Origin: a virus | Virus record (IMG/VR): IMGVR_UViG_3300010403_000039 | Span: 1 to 38,396 of that record | Reading direction: 5' to 3' (one strand) | DNA: 38,396 nt | Shown here: in pieces, positions 38,349-38,396 of the stretch | How positions within the stretch are numbered: position 1 is the stretch's first letter | How the letters are laid out: every line of letters begins with the position of its first letter | Notes under the pieces: generated by a model | What the model was told of the DNA's origin: nothing | Seen by the model: only the letters and a program-made list of their open reading frames with translations | The model's database searches: none | Program-made: the position numbers and the translations under genes

Positions 38349-38396
38349 AATGACATAAGGTTTTTTTTACTTGACACCATATATATTAAACATATA

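Larger units (their letters stand above)
38022..38396. promoter_or_regulatory. AT-rich control region without genes
   Basis: 375 bases with no supportable ORF. It carries six TTGACA elements (38141, 38177, 38194, 38288, 38320, 38371) reading rightward, three iterated motifs, one leftward and one clear rightward promoter. It lies between the leftward operon and the window end, so it is probably the early divergent promoter/operator region of the phage. Confidence 0.7.

Noticed and set aside
38022-38396. CRISPR array
   Set aside because: Repeats are only three, unevenly spaced (72 and 55 bases) and imperfect; better explained as operators or iterons.

Overview
The window looks like most or all of the genome of a short-tailed (podovirus-like) double-stranded DNA phage or prophage of a Gram-negative bacterium. 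The evidence is a portal, scaffold, capsid, tail-nozzle and ejection-protein series in canonical order, a terminase large subunit, a DnaC-like helicase loader with a replication initiator, and many small tightly overlapping genes with strong Shine-Dalgarno sites. Base composition is moderately AT-rich. A small lipoprotein suggests a Gram-negative host. Some small early proteins vaguely recall hypothetical proteins of environmental Chlamydiae, but this is memory-based and weak, so the host is left open. I see no tRNA, rRNA, CRISPR array, insertion sequence, integrase, DNA polymerase, RNA polymerase or recognisable endolysin.

Layout. 1-2613, rightward: an HTH protein tail cut by the window edge, a DEDDh exonuclease, a ribbon-helix-helix-like protein, a membrane peptide, a mini HNH protein and unknown small genes. 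2534-3432, leftward: four overlapping small genes including a Cys-rich zinc protein and a lipoprotein. 3513-5441, rightward: three small genes, then an isolated 254-aa beta-rich protein set between two terminators, then a winged-helix DNA-binding protein. 5449-5829: a lone leftward gene. 6050-8358, rightward replication block: initiator, DnaC-like loader, SpoVG-like protein, DUF3310 protein.

8335-10598 runs leftward and carries the terminase large subunit with two partner genes. A divergent promoter region (around 10640) then starts one long rightward virion operon (10693-33685): membrane peptide, portal, scaffold, major capsid protein, two small virion proteins, a fibre gene with a duplicated module, two fibre genes sharing one N-terminal adaptor, a glycosyltransferase, another fibre, small internal proteins, tail-gatekeeper and nozzle proteins, and three large or charged candidate ejection proteins. 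33682-38021 is a leftward early/recombination operon: unknown genes, an AT-hook protein, a ribbon-helix-helix regulator with a likely operator, a zinc-ribbon protein, an ssDNA-binding-like protein, a RuvC-type resolvase and a tiny membrane protein. 38022-38396 is an AT-rich control region with three iterated motifs and several TTGACA elements.

How it works together: the phage seems to recruit the host replisome through its own initiator and helicase loader, process recombination intermediates with RuvC and the ssDNA-binding-like protein, and express the virion genes from one late promoter. The most unusual points are a tail-collar domain split by a roughly 13-14 repeat beta-propeller, a glycosyltransferase gene inside the fibre cluster, a terminase whose nuclease centre lacks two expected aspartates, and the lack of any recognisable lysis enzyme.
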